The notes beneath the pieces are model-generated. The model saw nothing but the letters and a program-made list of their open reading frames with translations. It was not told the origin of the DNA and ran no database searches. A stretch of 64,000 nt of DNA from Amoeboaphelidium protococcarum (Eukaryota > Aphelidiomycota > Aphelidea). Positions within the stretch are counted from its first letter, which is position 1; every line of letters begins with the position of its first letter. This document shows positions 13,201-24,925 of the stretch, one piece after another. Location: contig JALECJ010000258.1 of assembly GCA_023515745.1 (NCBI GenBank), positions 1,554,501-1,618,500 of the forward strand. Reading direction: 5' to 3'. The position numbers and the translations under genes are program-made.

Positions 13201-14972
13201 ATAGTCAACTTGGCCAATAAATCAGTGTTATTCGGATTTTTAATGTTTGCTTTAATAATATCAGCAAATATAGACATATCATTGACTAAAGATACATCCG
13301 ACTTTACCATCTTGATCAGCAACTTCAGATAAGACTAAGAGAAATTATTCGCTTCTTTAACACCAGCAATCACATTGCTCACAGCATCATTATAAATACT
13401 GCGCTTCACTGAGACATCTTGGCAACATTCCACAAAAACTATAACTCTATCGACAACGACAGTGAATTCATCCGGTGATAGTAAATTTCCAGACACAAAA
13501 TCCTTCTTATCGCAAATTAAAGTTTAAACATTGTCGCAAACGATATCCTGGAAGCGATTCAAACGAGATAATATCGACCACATTTTGGTAGATAGATATT
13601 CCACATCCAATTTGTCAGCCAAATGCTTCCATTAATGAGGACACAGAGCAAGAGACTGTGCATTCTACAGCAATTACGGAACGGCTTCCGGCTGATCGCT
13701 ATTCATAAATACAATATAATCAAAGTAAGCATCCACAAAATACTTAAAGTTGCGTAAATTTAAATGCTCAGAACTTAAACTGGCCCAAATCTAATTCGCA
13801 AAATCTGCAGATATCAACTTCTGAAGAGATGTCAATGGCACTGACGCGATATAAACCACAAGACATGGGAAGGATAGTTGAACAGATCCATAGCAGCACT
13901 GTCTTACAAACGTGAGAAACTATTTAGCAATCTACTTGTCCATCTTGCCATCACCATACAAAGATGCGCCATACTTATTCACCATCAACACAGCATCCCA
14001 CATCTCCTAATGCGTCAATATATCTTTGTCAGCGAATAAATTCTTAATGAAATACTTTTAAACATATTCAGATTATTAAAGAACCAAATCAGCTTTAACT
14101 GAAGCCATAGTAGAAAGCACATTGTACGCAGCAGATCTAATATAAGGATCTGAGTGAACCAACTTATTCCAGAGCTTATCGTTGACCAACAACTAATTCA
14201 ACAGCAGCGGACTCTAAAGACATTTTGATTTAACAGTCTCTGACTATTCAAGTAAGTAAGATATGCTTCTAAGACACCCACTGACCACATGAGAATATCT
14301 AATGGCTATTTCCTCAGCTGACATGTAACGTGGATCACTGATAGTCTGCTCCGTCTTCACCAGTAAATGATCTACAGAGTATTGTAAAATCTACTCCATG
14401 GTAAATACCAGCGCATTTTAAAGCTTCTCCGGGGCGGGAAACAGTTCGTGAAGAGCCTTTGATGCAACCGCTGCCACTTCACGATTCAAGTCAAATGTAG
14501 AATTAAGCCATGGGCCCATCAGATCTCTCAACTGAGGACCTACTTTACTCTTCTGTCGCAAGACAAGAGACGCGTGTATCTAGTTGATAGACAGTCGGAT
14601 CTTTCTATCTGAATCGATACTCAACTTGTAATAGACATTTGGCCAGACGGGCATCAGAGATAAAACTTCTTCATCCGTCAGTGAATCAACCATTACATTC
14701 AGTTCATCTACAGCCTTTTACTTTGTAATCGAATCACGCTTAGACAACTTTTTTAATAAGACGGATAACTCTGGCTTTAGTTGATCATAGTAAGAGTCTA
14801 TTGCATTAGAGGCAGAGACAGAACTGGAACCACCCTACTGACTGAATGCACTGAATCCAGTAAATACGTTAATGTTAGCAACATTACCACCAAGCAATTC
14901 AGCAGCCCGGGAACTATCAGAACTTACAACATTTTTCTTTTACTAAACAGCTGTACTCTTATCTCTTCCCAT
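10263..14972 (-). CDS. LTN1: Listerin E3 ubiquitin ligase
   Basis: One uninterrupted frame of 1,569 residues from ATG 14972-14970 to TGA 10265-10263, intronless. The N-terminus has the listerin signature GFSAFSQQGG followed by [20 protein letters not shown]. The middle is a long HEAT-type helical solenoid. The C-terminus is the diagnostic [24 protein letters not shown], then [20 protein letters not shown]. Listerin is the ligase of the ribosome quality-control complex; it binds stalled 60S subunits and ubiquitylates the nascent chain. The length matches yeast Ltn1 (about 1,560 residues). The gene is divergent with the EFM7-like gene across a 241-bp gap. Confidence 0.96.
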
Positions 14973-15213
14973 ATTTTATACTCTTGTTATACTATTCCCA
15001 AATAATAGTAATAATAATAAAGCAGATGATGAAATTTAAAATTATTCTATTCTATTCTGAAGTTGAACAAAAAGAGAAGAAAACGAATAGTAAAATTTAA
15101 AGGCGTAATGACACAAGACGATCAGTTGGAAAGCCTTAATGATATGTTTTAGGTAATTATTAGTTGAATTTTTCAATGCTTCTATGGTTGTTATTCTGAT
15201 TAAAAATAAGATT

Positions 15214-15912
15214 ATGTAGGAGCCTGCCGATTTTAGACCAGAGAGTCCAAAGGCGAAGAGAAGTGTTTTTGATCGATTTGATGGATCGCAGCTGGTGGTC
15301 AATCTTGTCGGATATCACAGCTTGTGGGCACATTATGCTTGGAATGCTGGGATCTATATAGCCAAATACATTGATAGTAATCCTGATGTGGTGCGAGGCA
15401 AGAAAGTGCTGGAACTCGGTGCCGGCGCTGCTTTCCCGTCCATTGTATCTGCTTTGAACAACGCGTCGTCAGTTGTCGTGACTGATTACCCGGACATTGA
15501 ACTGATTTAATAGTTGTCGGATAATGTTTAATCTAATCTTAAAGCAAACACTGGGTAGTATAAAGTTATGGGACATCTATGGGGAAAAGATGAGACGTGG
15601 CTGGATGGCTCGTTTGATGTTGTTATCCTGTGCGATCTCATATTCAACCATAATCAGCATCGGAATATGCTCGTGTCGTGTTAGAGAGCACTGTAAAGCA
15701 ATGGAGGAATTGTGCTGTGCGCGTTCACTCATCATCGTCCGTGGCTGGCCGATCGGGACATGGAATTTATCGCGCTCGCTCAGTCTGACGAATTCCGTTT
15801 CACAATTGCTGATTACACGCAAGTCAAGATGCCTGAGATGTTCACTGAAGACCCTGGCGATGTCGATGTGCGGTAGACTGTGCATTTCTACACATTGACT
15901 TATCGTTAATGA
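15214..15912 (+). CDS. EFM7/NNT1-like protein methyltransferase
   Basis: 232 residues from ATG 15214 to TGA 15910-15912. I chose this ATG because it gives MQEPADFRPESPK, like the EPEDFRP start of the family; earlier in-frame ATGs exist at 15139 and 15184. The core shows LVGYHSLWAHYAWNAG, SAM-binding motif I VLELGAGAAFPS (~residue 64), VVVTDYPD, and WGKDETWLDGSFDVVILCDL. In yeast Efm7 methylates the N-terminus and a lysine of elongation factor eEF1A. Standard translation breaks it at a TAG (15511). The last sense codon before TGA is TAA, so the protein should end in Gln. Confidence 0.9.
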
Positions 15913-16135
15913 TGATGATTAATTTCATTCTTTTCTATCAATACTTCCTTTGTCAAATGATTTGTTGGAAATGCGCGTTTTCTTTAAGTCTTGACGCGCT
16001 TTCCCTTTTTCTCCTCCTTTTTCTTCTGCACTGAAAATCTAGTTTTGTCTTCCTTCAATCATTGCGATTATCCCTCTCAATACCGTAGTCTTTGCATTTG
16101 CAGTTCATTAATAAATTCAAATTTGTAGTTAAAGA

Positions 16136-17158
16136 ATGACTTCAATTACGGATAAGAATTAGGAATCAATAACTATGCCTGAAAGATTTAAGTAGAGGCC
16201 AAAGTATCGACATAAAGCACCGCTGCAGATTTCATTTGAAGACAACGCGTCGAAGCAGAGATAGTTACCTATGAATCTGGGAGATGCGTCGTTGTATAAC
16301 GTCTGGTTTGACAAATGGTACACTGAAGGTAAAGACAAATATGGTGGACTTGCGAATCCAGATTAGAAGGCGATTAGTAGATGCAATCCCGCCAAAGATT
16401 CAGGACTGACCAAGGCAGATTTGAATGGTGCTAGGGATGCATTTTTCTGTATATACTTTGCTAAAGGTCAGTGTGGAAAAGGATGCTAATGTCGGTATCT
16501 GCATCGAGTGCCAACTTAAGAAGATGAGGAGTATATAGAGAGGACATTTGATTGTTTTGGGCGGTAGAAGCACAAGGCTGACCGTCAGGATTATATGGGA
16601 GTTGGATCATTCGAGCGGGAGTGTCGCGCTCTGAGTGTGTTGCGGCTAGGTGCATATGATGCTGATGATTATGAGCGCGTCATCCGGAAGCATTTTAGTT
16701 AATATGGAGATATTGTTAAAATTAAATCGCTTCCTCATAAACAGGCTGCGATTGTAAAATTCTCCTGTAGATTGAATGCTGAATTTGCCAAGGAAGCCAT
16801 GTAAGAACAGTCTTTGGATCTAAAGGAAGTCATTATAGTTAAATGGGCGCCTGATGACGTGCTGGATGAAGAAGATGAGTAGAATGATTTGGCTCAGATT
16901 TAAGCTCGATTTGTGAAGCATCTCGTTGAGAATTAAGAACTTCCAGCTGTGTAGTCCATCCTCTCTTAGAGCAGAAGTGAATAGGATTTGAACGAATACT
17001 TTGCCTAAAGTGGTAGTGATGATGAATAGTAGAAATCTATTGAGTAGGCAGACGTGGAGAGAGTGTAAGCTAAATCTAGTGAGCCATAAAGCTTGCTTCC
17101 ATCCCGAGGACGGCAGTACAGCCAAGTTCCTCCTCCTCCGCCACCCAAGAGAAAGTGA
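16136..17158 (+). CDS. CWC2: Spliceosomal RNA-binding protein Cwc2
   Basis: 340 residues, ATG 16136 to TGA 17156-17158, intronless. A Torus-like N-terminal region (LYNVWFDKWYTEG, GLTKADLNGARDAFF) precedes a CX7CX5CX3H zinc finger at CIYFAKGQCGKGCQCRYLH. After the linker FDCFGRQKHKADRQDYMG comes an RRM (SVLRLGAYDADDYERVIRKH...). The C-terminus is Gln/Ser-rich and ends PPPPPPKRK. Cwc2 (Prp19 complex) contacts U6 snRNA in the catalytic spliceosome. At least fifteen TAA/TAG codons are in frame, one of them inside the zinc finger. Confidence 0.93.
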
Positions 17159-17369
17159 TACATTGTTAAATATAAGTTTTGTATTATATCGTTGAATTCT
17201 CAATTGACAAGCTATTATGTAGAACTTTTGACGCGATTTTTAAATATGAATTTTCCGCACTTCTTTTATCTTCCGCATATATAAGTGCTAGATTTTGTTC
17301 ATAGCATATATCTGTGTTTATTTAAATCAAAATCTTCTACAGGTTATAATAACTCGTACTCGTAATAAT

Positions 17370-18257
17370 ATGACGGTGGTGTAATATGAGTCTGAGCAGA
17401 CGAGTGGCAATGGAACGGATCTAACCAATGATGCTTCAATTAAAGGGCCCCATTTTGACAAAACGTCATTTGCTTTTATTAACTGCGGCGATGGAGGAGA
17501 CTCGTAATAGTTTTAATTCACTGGCGATGCATTGAAATAGCTCGGCCATGGCAATGTGCTGTTAACAATGGCGGAGACTCTCTTTGAAGGTTCCTCTTAA
17601 AAATCTTCGCTCCCTCCTATAGATCTGAATGTCGATACTGATCAGTTTAATGCCAGCGATGTCCGCAGAGTTATGTTATTGATTACGGAACCGTCCAAAT
17701 TGCAACTTTACAACTTTAATGAAGACATTTCTAACTAAGTTCGATTAGTCAACGCGTTGGACTTCTTTGGTATTAAGCTGCCGAAAAGTCCAGCCGGTTC
17801 GTGCACCTCTCTAGTGTAAAAGATTAAGAAATACTACGAGAAGTAGATTGATTTAATGGCCCAGGTGCATGAAACGGTGCTAGAATTAGTAGCGCTCGCA
17901 TTAACATTTGACTATGCTGATTTCAAAGAAGTTGCCAAAAAAATTCTCTAATACGATGTTAAAGTCAGCGTTTGGTATCAACATAATGGAGAGGTCAAGA
18001 TCAATCTACTGTGTCCAGTCTCTTATATAGCCACGGAATATATACGATCACTGCCGTACTTAGACTTGGACCAATCTAGTTTGGATAAAACTATATCACG
18101 GCTATCTGATTCTTTGAACGCACAATACACGGGAGAAAAGGAGGTGAATATAACCGTGGGTTAAGTACATAACGCCATTAAGGTCCAGATTGACTTGGCA
18201 TCTTCGTACTTTAGCAAATTGGAGGACCATTTCGCTCAATGTCTACTAAAAGATTGA
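17370..18257 (+). CDS. BTB-like paralogue 1
   Basis: 295 residues, ATG 17370 to TGA 18255-18257. Together with the copies at 19060 and 25948 it forms a family. Shared blocks are a start MTV, then GNVLLTMAETLFE (GKDNVLLTLAETCFE in copy 2), IDLNVDTDQFN, YNFNEDI and LDFFGIKLPKSP. The strand/helix pattern and the IDLxxDTDxF block resemble the BTB/T1 fold of KCTD-type proteins, but I cannot confirm that without structure prediction. The C-terminal half (~130 residues) is a conserved domain I do not recognise. This is the most divergent of the three copies. Confidence 0.75.
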
Positions 18258-19059
18258 ATAAACTCTAATATTACTTGAGGCATTATTACTATATGGATTT
18301 ATGAATACTTCAGTTTGAATGACATTTTACTTTTTTTATGAACCATATCTCCACCAACGCATAAAATTGTATGATAAACGAATAAATAAATAACAATTTT
18401 AAGCCCAGTGTTAGTAGTTTTCAGTTCATATAGATATAGGAAATTAAGGGCACGTGATGAACAATCGTATGCTCTTTCGAGCATTCAGTATCCTACTTTA
18501 AATTCGATCGCAAATGATAGTGTCTAATTTGATGTTTAAACAATGCTGCATCATCAAGTAAACCACGAATGTTTTCTACGATCCTTTATAAATATTTCGA
18601 AAGATTCGAGTATAGCTTAGGTAATCATAACAACAGTGTTTTGACTATATGGAATGGCATTTGATACATCTTCAGTCCTATACATCAATTTCGGATCAAT
18701 GGAGACGGCGCGTGCTTTTATAATTCATTGATTGATACCAACTATCCAGTATTGTATTTCTTAACCAAAGACTTCTTTGTTGTCATTGACAATGAGAATT
18801 TGTTCTATACACGAACATCAATCGTGAGAGTAGAATTCGCGATATAATATATAAATTTCTTGATATCTAATAACTCAGCATCTGCATAATCGCCTGCAAA
18901 GTAAAGTGATGAAACGAGGAAGTGAAATCGAATTCCTTGTTTCAACAACCGATTCACGGTAAAACAGTTTACGGCGCTTATTTAGTTCACAACTTTTTTC
19001 CGTATAACTTACTGTGTCTGATCCCAGTTATCTGTTCATATAAATTTATAGAGCCTGAA
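18258..19059 (+). other. Intergenic with a broken OTU-like reading frame
   Basis: Most of this gap is plain AT-rich spacer. From ATG 18569 a frame runs 31 codons to an in-frame TGA (18662-18664) and then stays open to TGA 18923-18925. The second half contains RINGDGACFYNSLID, which resembles the catalytic-cysteine segment of OTU deubiquitinases (GDGxCxFxAL). Only the cysteine region is present, with no histidine partner identified. It is best seen as an OTU-like relic or a chance match. Confidence 0.3.
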
Positions 19060-19938
19060 ATGACAGTTGATCCTAGTCAATACGCGAATTCTGAATCCCT
19101 TGAGAATCCGCTTGACGAGTTATGCTCATTCAATGACACGAAGTTTGAGTTTGTCAATCGTTTAGATGATGATGATGATGATAAGGATATACAATCTTAT
19201 GAGCTTTCTGGTAAAGAACTGGAGAAGTATGGTAAAGACAATGTACTATTAACGCTGGCAGAGACCTGTTTTGAGTCTTCTAAGAGTAGAAAACGAAAAT
19301 ACACTATTGATTTGAAGGCTGATACTGATTTATTTAATGACCAACATGTGGACAACATGATGAAACTCATGCTGGAACCCGGTAGTTTGGACAATTTCAA
19401 CTTTGATGAGGATATATCGGCTTAGAATTATATGGCCAATGTACTGGACTACTATAATATTCAACTGCCTTATAGTCCATTTTCTGTATGCGCATCTCTA
19501 TACCAGAAGGCCCGTGCTCACTTTCTAGAGTAGCATGCTTTGAGGTGTCAAGTGTAAGAGGCTGCGTTTACCGCATTTCTCACAGCGATAGATAAACTAG
19601 ATTTTGGAAAATTGGTAGAAGGAGTGTTTAGCAATGAGGATGGAGGCAGATTTGTAGTTTCATATTATGCTTCAGGCCGAGGGGAGATTACTTATTTTGG
19701 CGAAGATTATGAATCTGAAGATTTAATACTGAGTTTACCAAAGTTTGAAGATTTAGCTTATTACTAGCTGAAACAAATGGCAAAAGAAATTTAGACCATG
19801 CTTTAAAGTAAATTTGCTGGTGTAGGTCTGGACATAGATGTGATTCCCTATCAAGATGAAGACTCGTTATTTCAGATACACTGCTATCTGAATTTGAAGT
19901 ACTTTGAGAGGATTCAGAAGTACCTTACTTCCACATGA
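19060..19938 (+). CDS. BTB-like paralogue 2
   Basis: 292 residues, ATG 19060 to TGA 19936-19938. The ATG was chosen because copy 3 has the same CCTGAAATGACAGT context. The BTB-like N-terminal half includes FEFVNRLDDDDDDKD, LSGKELEKYGKDNVLLTLA, TIDLKADTDLFN, NFNFDEDI and VLDYYNIQLPYSP. The C-terminal domain has FLTAIDKLDFGKLVEGVF and a FGEDYESEDLILSLP acidic loop. It is clearly closest to copy 3 at 25948, with near-identical blocks. There is no signal peptide or transmembrane helix. A substrate-adaptor or scaffold role is possible if the BTB call is right. Confidence 0.8.
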
Positions 19939-20885
19939 TTTAATTTGAAATTGCACTGACTTTATAGCTTCTCTCGTTTTAAATTTCCTCGCGCGGGGGT
20001 GCACGCGTCAATTCTCTTCGTACAGCTCTCATTAATGTTCAGTACAGTATTGTAAACCCGTTGTATTCAGTACTTGCTCATCGACTAAAAAGTCACGTTT
20101 TAATTATTGATGGTGCTTTGCGAACGTGGGGAGAGGTTGATACTTGGGAATAGTTGATTAGGAATTAATTGAAACATTTGCGATGTGTGTTCTTTATCGT
20201 ATCTGCTGAATACTTATCCAATCCGAGGATTAATACACCTATGTCATTGAAGGCATACTACTGTCTTTAGCCTTGTGCTCTTAGTTTTTAAGCTTTCAAA
20301 GTAGTAGACTCGGTAATATTAGTAAATGGAACGAGTTTAGCTGAGTCAAAAATGGTCTCATTGCCAAGAATTTACTTGATTGTATCGTCAATGAATGATA
20401 ATAAATAATAAAACTCATATTATTGAGCATTTCATTTAGACGCTCTAGGCCTACCAAGTCGGTCAGTCTAAGATGCAAAAGAGACAGCGTCCAAGCAGGA
20501 AGTCTACGTTAAAAGCCTGTCAATTAGCTCGTCCTTGGAACAGATTTACAGTGCCAGTGGACGGTCTTGATATTGTGGACAGCGTTTAGTTAGAAAGTGA
20601 GTAATCGTTTCCACTTCCGCGCCGTATTCACAGCTCTTGCCAGTCTAACTAAACCGGCTCAGTGTTTTGTTAAAGGAAGATGTACCAGTCCTGATCCTCC
20701 GTAGAGGTAGATGGGAAAGCTCTAGTCACTTATCTTGCTGCTTGTTCCAGCACACGTTGTAATTTCTCATTCTGAGCGCGTAATGTAGAAACGCAGTAAA
20801 TGCTTGCGAAAATAAGACGACCCACCAAAGTAACATACATCAGAACAAGACGCGGTAAATCCTGACGCCGTATCTTCAGAATTTC
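19939..20885. other. Intergenic, unassigned open frames
   Basis: There is no recognised gene. Under the altered code a plus-strand frame stays open from about 19934 to 20418 (~160 codons, no TGA), and the minus strand of the same stretch is also largely open, so neither can be trusted. A second plus frame starts at 20472 (MQKRQRPSRKSTLK...). Downstream of the zinc-finger stop, the minus strand at 20767-20885 carries protein-like continuation in two frames (see that entry). Confidence 0.35.
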
Positions 20886-21539
20886 TCAACAGAGACGCGT
20901 AGAACTGTATAGCTTCAAGTCATTGGGGGGATATGACGGCTCACTTGCAGTGCGAGAGACATATCCAAGCGCCACCAAAGCCTTGAACAATACATACTTT
21001 ACTGATGTTATTAGTTCGCAAACGTCAATTTCACACTCAGCGACACCATTAAGAAATTAATATAACTTAACGGAATGCTTGGACTTTTTACAGCTGGAAT
21101 TCACATAGGATGCAGACAAACTTCCACCACACATATATGCAAGCTGATTAGACAATAAACGTTGTTACAAATGAAACTGCTTGTCGCGATAGATTTAGAC
21201 AAAGCAAGCATCGCAAAACTATGGGCAATAATTACAAATTAGACATCTAATTTCAGAAGATGCTTTATCACACGCAGAACACCCGATAGCAACGTCATAA
21301 TCGTACTACTTAAAGTAGAGCTCATAATTGCAGGCCTACACGCAATCGCGAAAGGTGGCGGTCAGATCGGGCCTAACACTCCTCCTTCTAAATGACACCT
21401 TAAATAGACTTGGTTTCTTCTTCTTTTTATTTCTTTTCTATTTAATCACCATCTATTCACCAGTATCAAGTGCTGTATCTTCCCACATGAAATCGAACAC
21501 GTCATGATTGTGCAGTTTTTCCAATTCAAGATCAGCCAT
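20886..21539 (-). CDS. Cysteine-rich zinc-finger protein, frame broken at 3' end
   Basis: 217 codons from ATG 21539-21537 to TGA 20888-20886. After a basic stretch (KRNKKKKKPS) lies a clear metal-binding cluster, CSACDKASSEIRCLICNYC followed by CDACF and QFH. The spacing C-x2-C-x8-C-x2-C-x2-C-x3-C-x2-C resembles B-box or transposase-associated cysteine clusters. More cysteines follow (CGGSL, SSCKKS, CEIDVC). Past a C6 run (about 20925-20930) another frame reads protein-like to TGA 20769-20767 (SLLRNSEDTASGFTASCSD..., ending RFYITRSE). The first frame, read past its TGA, shows a hydrophobic segment. A 32-nt GTGAGC...AAG intron would join the two frames but does not fit the other introns, so a frameshift or pseudogene is as likely. 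Confidence 0.55.
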
Positions 21540-21769
21540 TTATTTACTCGCCGACATCACCATTATTGGGCTATTGCTAATTAGCAAATCTCTTACCGAG
21601 GCAATCCACTACAATGAGCAAGTAATACGCTACGCCTGCATTGAAATAAATTGGTTATGTCTCTAGTAGATCCTTTAAGCATAGCTCTGGTAGATTACTC
21701 CAATCCATACCTCTTTCACCATTATATGAGCATCTCAGTAGCTGCTACAAAGTTCCAATTGGAAGTTAT

Positions 21770-22606
21770 TCATTTTTCTTGAAGGTTCCAGATTCCAATT
21801 GGTGACTGATCACTCTGCTTTACGTCAGATATTGCGATTAAGTCGTAACAGGTGATCTTGTGCTACACGTATAAGATTTCTTGAATCATGATATATCGCT
21901 AGAAAATCAAATCTTACAGATAAATGCAGTATTGAATTTTTTCGCTGGGGATGGCGTTTTTCAGCAGAGACTGCCTTACTCTGAGAGTAGGAAACCTTTT
22001 TAGACCCTTAGTTCGCATAGGTGGACACTTTGTACTTGCGGAGATGCTTTTTGTGTTCACCATTAGTAGATGAAAGGCCGGTTCCATGTCGTTGCAATCC
22101 TCTTCGCCTTCAATAATGATCAGTCCAGGCTCCTCGCCCGGTGCTGTCCATGATTCGTATAATATGTGGGAAATATGCAGCAACTTTGGATCGCTCAGAG
22201 CATGAATGAGTATCACTAAAGTGATGAGTTCCCTTGTCTTTATACTCAGACCACTACCTACCCATCTCTCCAGGCAAAGTTAATGTAAGCAATCTTTGAA
22301 CGCCACCTACTCTTGGATGACTCCTCCAACAATCTTGCGTGAATATAAAGCTAAAATCAGGCCAAAGATCTTTTAAGGTGACTTGTTCTATTCATCAATA
22401 TGAAAAATTCTACCAACAACCGTCAAAGTTACTTCACAATCGGTGTTGTCCTCCATAATGGTATAGAGCTACGCATCGGATGTCTACCAATCGATGTTAT
22501 CCACTCCAAAGCCAAAGCAGCCCTTTTGTTTATGAAGGAACTACTTGACAATGGGTTATTCTTCTTGGGCAGATCGTTTACCTCTGCCCATACCTTGTTT
22601 AGTCAT
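21770..22606 (-). CDS. Hypothetical protein, intronless orphan
   Basis: 278 codons without TGA from ATG 22606-22604 to TGA 21772-21770, with many TAA/TAG codons. It starts MTKQGMGRGKRSAQEEQPIV. Residues ~40-110 (GVDNIDWQTSDAQLY, CEVTLTVVGRIFHIDEQ, KIFGLILALYSRKIVGGV) alternate like beta strands and could be an OB-type fold, but I cannot name a family. Then follow an amphipathic stretch LITLVILIHALSDPKLLHI and EPGLIIIEGEEDCND. There is no signal peptide or membrane helix. It sits inside the transposon-rich zone, between the zinc-finger gene and a decayed gypsy element, so it may be lineage-specific. Confidence 0.5.
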
Positions 22607-23089
22607 ATTAGGTAATTGGACGCAAACTGACTTTCTTAGTTTAGAACGATAATGGAACGAGTCACAAGGCGGTAGTTCTCAGACGTATGTTTTATCACGC
22701 ACATGCAGACACACATATTACGCTAAAAGAAGTACTTTCCCCTTTGACTCTATCATTAATCTATCTCCGTTCAGCAATAGTGGTAACTACAAAGTTCAGA
22801 TATGCCAACATGTTAATCTTATAAACAAATCGGTCAATCCCAGAGTCTAACAAAATTCGCGCCATTCCTTAACAGGACCTGCATATCCTTTCTATGTGTT
22901 TAACGGCCTAGACTAGCGGAATTATTTCTCAACGTTTATTATGACAGAATTACCACTGGTTCGAAAAGCTGTTGAGATATACAGTACTGGCTAAAAACAC
23001 CATCCTATGACAATGATTTATGAGCACTAACAGCTGATGACTAGGCACTTACGCGTTAAATCTAAGCAGTCTCATTAGCTTCCAACCTT

Positions 23090-24350
23090 TTATCACCGCC
23101 AGATTATGACGCAGACTCGCCAGTATCAATATACAGATGCATTCTAGTCCCTTTATAAAGAAAAGGTTTTTCAGCGTCTTCGAGGTCAATCAGCCACTAG
23201 TGAGATCCATCAGCCTAATCAAAATTGGCGAAGTAACGATTACCAGCCAGCCTTTATAGCATCTCGTTGATCTTCGGAATTGAATAGTTATTGTCTCTTA
23301 AGATCTTTATTAATGCTCTCAGATCTATGCAGACGCGAATTTCATCTTCACCTTTCGGTACTGCGAGCAATGGAAAAGACCACTAGAAGTGTCACTTTTC
23401 TAAATCCATTCCCTGTGGAGCCACTCTTCTACACACTTCGTCATCTTCGGTTTCATAGACTCAGCTATTGGATATTAGCGCCCAAAACAGGCAGCTCATC
23501 ACCAGTGTCCACCTACAATATAGCGTGAGGATAAAAAATATTACGCTCTTCCACTAATAGTAAACTACTGCTCATATTTTAGACGAAAGCGCGCAACCAT
23601 GCTGCCAAGTTCTCAGATTTAGAAGACATATGGTGAATAATCTACTGATATAAGCAAGAGCTAAAGAATCTTACCCACGGAACTCTTGTGCATGCTCAAA
23701 GTATTTCCCTACTCTGTCTCATCATCACCCAAGACAATATAATCAACAGCCATTCAATTGATTCATGTCATCAGACAACTCGCAATCAATAATACTACCC
23801 AAAGTCTCGTCATAGTCCTTATTACCAACAACAGAGGCATCGTCAACATAAGACAGTCTCAGTTGCAAAGCCTTGGACTGCTATGACGCGTTAGAACTGA
23901 TCTCACCTTCCTCAGCAGTAGACCTTTTAACGGAAGTTCCTCCTCAGTCTTTGCAGACTTTTATAACTCTTCTAGCTCTTTTAGCTCTTTAGTCGTAGAC
24001 TTTCCTGTAGAGTTCAACTTAGAATTCGCAGATCTCAGTTCTGATGATTTCTCTGCATTGCGTATCACATCATTCAAAAAGCTAGCAACTACTTCATGCT
24101 CGATGGCTTCAAAGTCAGTGAATTCATAATAGAATATTTCTTGATATTAATCTGAGGAGGATCAATAGCGGCCAATTCTCAGAATTACTTGCTCCACCCA
24201 GTTCGCTCTGGTCCTAGGACTCACAAGAGCATTAAAATATAACGATATCCTCATCATAAATGCAATCTGGCCCAAAGTTATAATGACGGAACGGAGCAGC
24301 ATAATGAGCCTATACATCTCTATCATCTTGATCCTCACTTGCTCGTAAGA
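23090..24350 (-). mobile_element. Decayed Ty3/gypsy-type retroelement (gag-pol remnant)
   Basis: Minus strand, several frames interrupted by TGAs and frameshifts. The clearest part, about 23170-23540, is a reverse-transcriptase N-terminal half: an HxIDTGD-like VDTGDELP; VEEWLHREWIQKSDTSS; then, after a frameshift, LLAVPKGEDEIRVCIDLRAL; NYSIPKINEMLQRLAGNRY; FANFDQADGSHQWLIDL. These match the start of gypsy RTs. The YxDD active site and anything after the LYKG block are not recognisable. Upstream (23600-24350) short frames read protein-like but switch frame several times. No LTRs were identified. It is certainly non-functional; the boundaries are approximate. Confidence 0.7.
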
Positions 24351-24850
24351 CTAGGAATTAACTTATTGACGCTCCCTAGTAAAGTTACAAGTTATAACCT
24401 TACTTCTTTGGAGCTTCGTTACGTAAATCAAGCAAAATCAAGGCAGACCACACAACAGTCAGTAGACTTAGACAAAGGATTTCGATTCATAAATGGGATC
24501 TTGTTTAAATCAAAATATACACTACAGAAAATTGTGCATGGTAAATGTATACTTCCCCAGTTTTCCAGAGCAATACCTTTGTTATAAAGCTTGTGCTGTA
24601 AACCATAATGAGTTCGTAAGGACGGATACGCGAACCTACAGTGTAATGTCTCTCAAAGAGGCCTCACAACATTTGACCGCCAACCAACTTCACGCCACGC
24701 TAAAAAATAAACCAGACCACAGACACTTAACCAAAGGACACACTTTCAACATTGAGCATTCACCGACTAAAGCCCAGAAAAGGGAGCTCATAATTAGACA
24801 CTGTAAACTGCACTACCACCGTAAAATTCACCACTATTCAGAGCTTTAAC
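24339..24850 (+). pseudogene. Possible integrase-like fragment
   Basis: Plus-strand frames here carry DKGFRFINGILFKSKYTLQK and, in a second frame, KAQKRELIIRHCKLHYHRKI. The first resembles the region just before the gypsy integrase zinc-binding domain, and the second weakly resembles its His-rich part. Orientation is opposite to the reverse-transcriptase remnant, so if real it belongs to another insertion. The evidence is short and could be chance. Confidence 0.25.
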
Positions 24851-24917
24851 AATAGCATCAAATAAATCCATGTTCTCAAATCAAATTATAGTAAGATCAT
24901 TATTGCATACAGTATTT

Positions 24918-24925
24918 GGTGATTG
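24918..24925. repeat. Target-site duplication, left copy
   Basis: GGTGATTG directly abuts the left terminal inverted repeat of the hAT-like element and is repeated exactly at 25721-25728. Confidence 0.9.

Noticed and set aside
20913-20944. 32-nt intron (GTGAGC...GAAG) that would join the two frames of the zinc-finger gene.
   Set aside because: It is far shorter than the supported introns (53-77 nt) and ends AAG rather than GTAG. A frameshift is at least as likely.
21760-21870. Plus-strand reading LEGSRFQLVTDHSALRQI, resembling a retroelement RNase H motif (TDHxAL).
   Set aside because: It is antisense to the 3' end of the 278-codon minus-strand frame and no other RNase H or RT block lies nearby on the plus strand. 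The match is short and probably chance.
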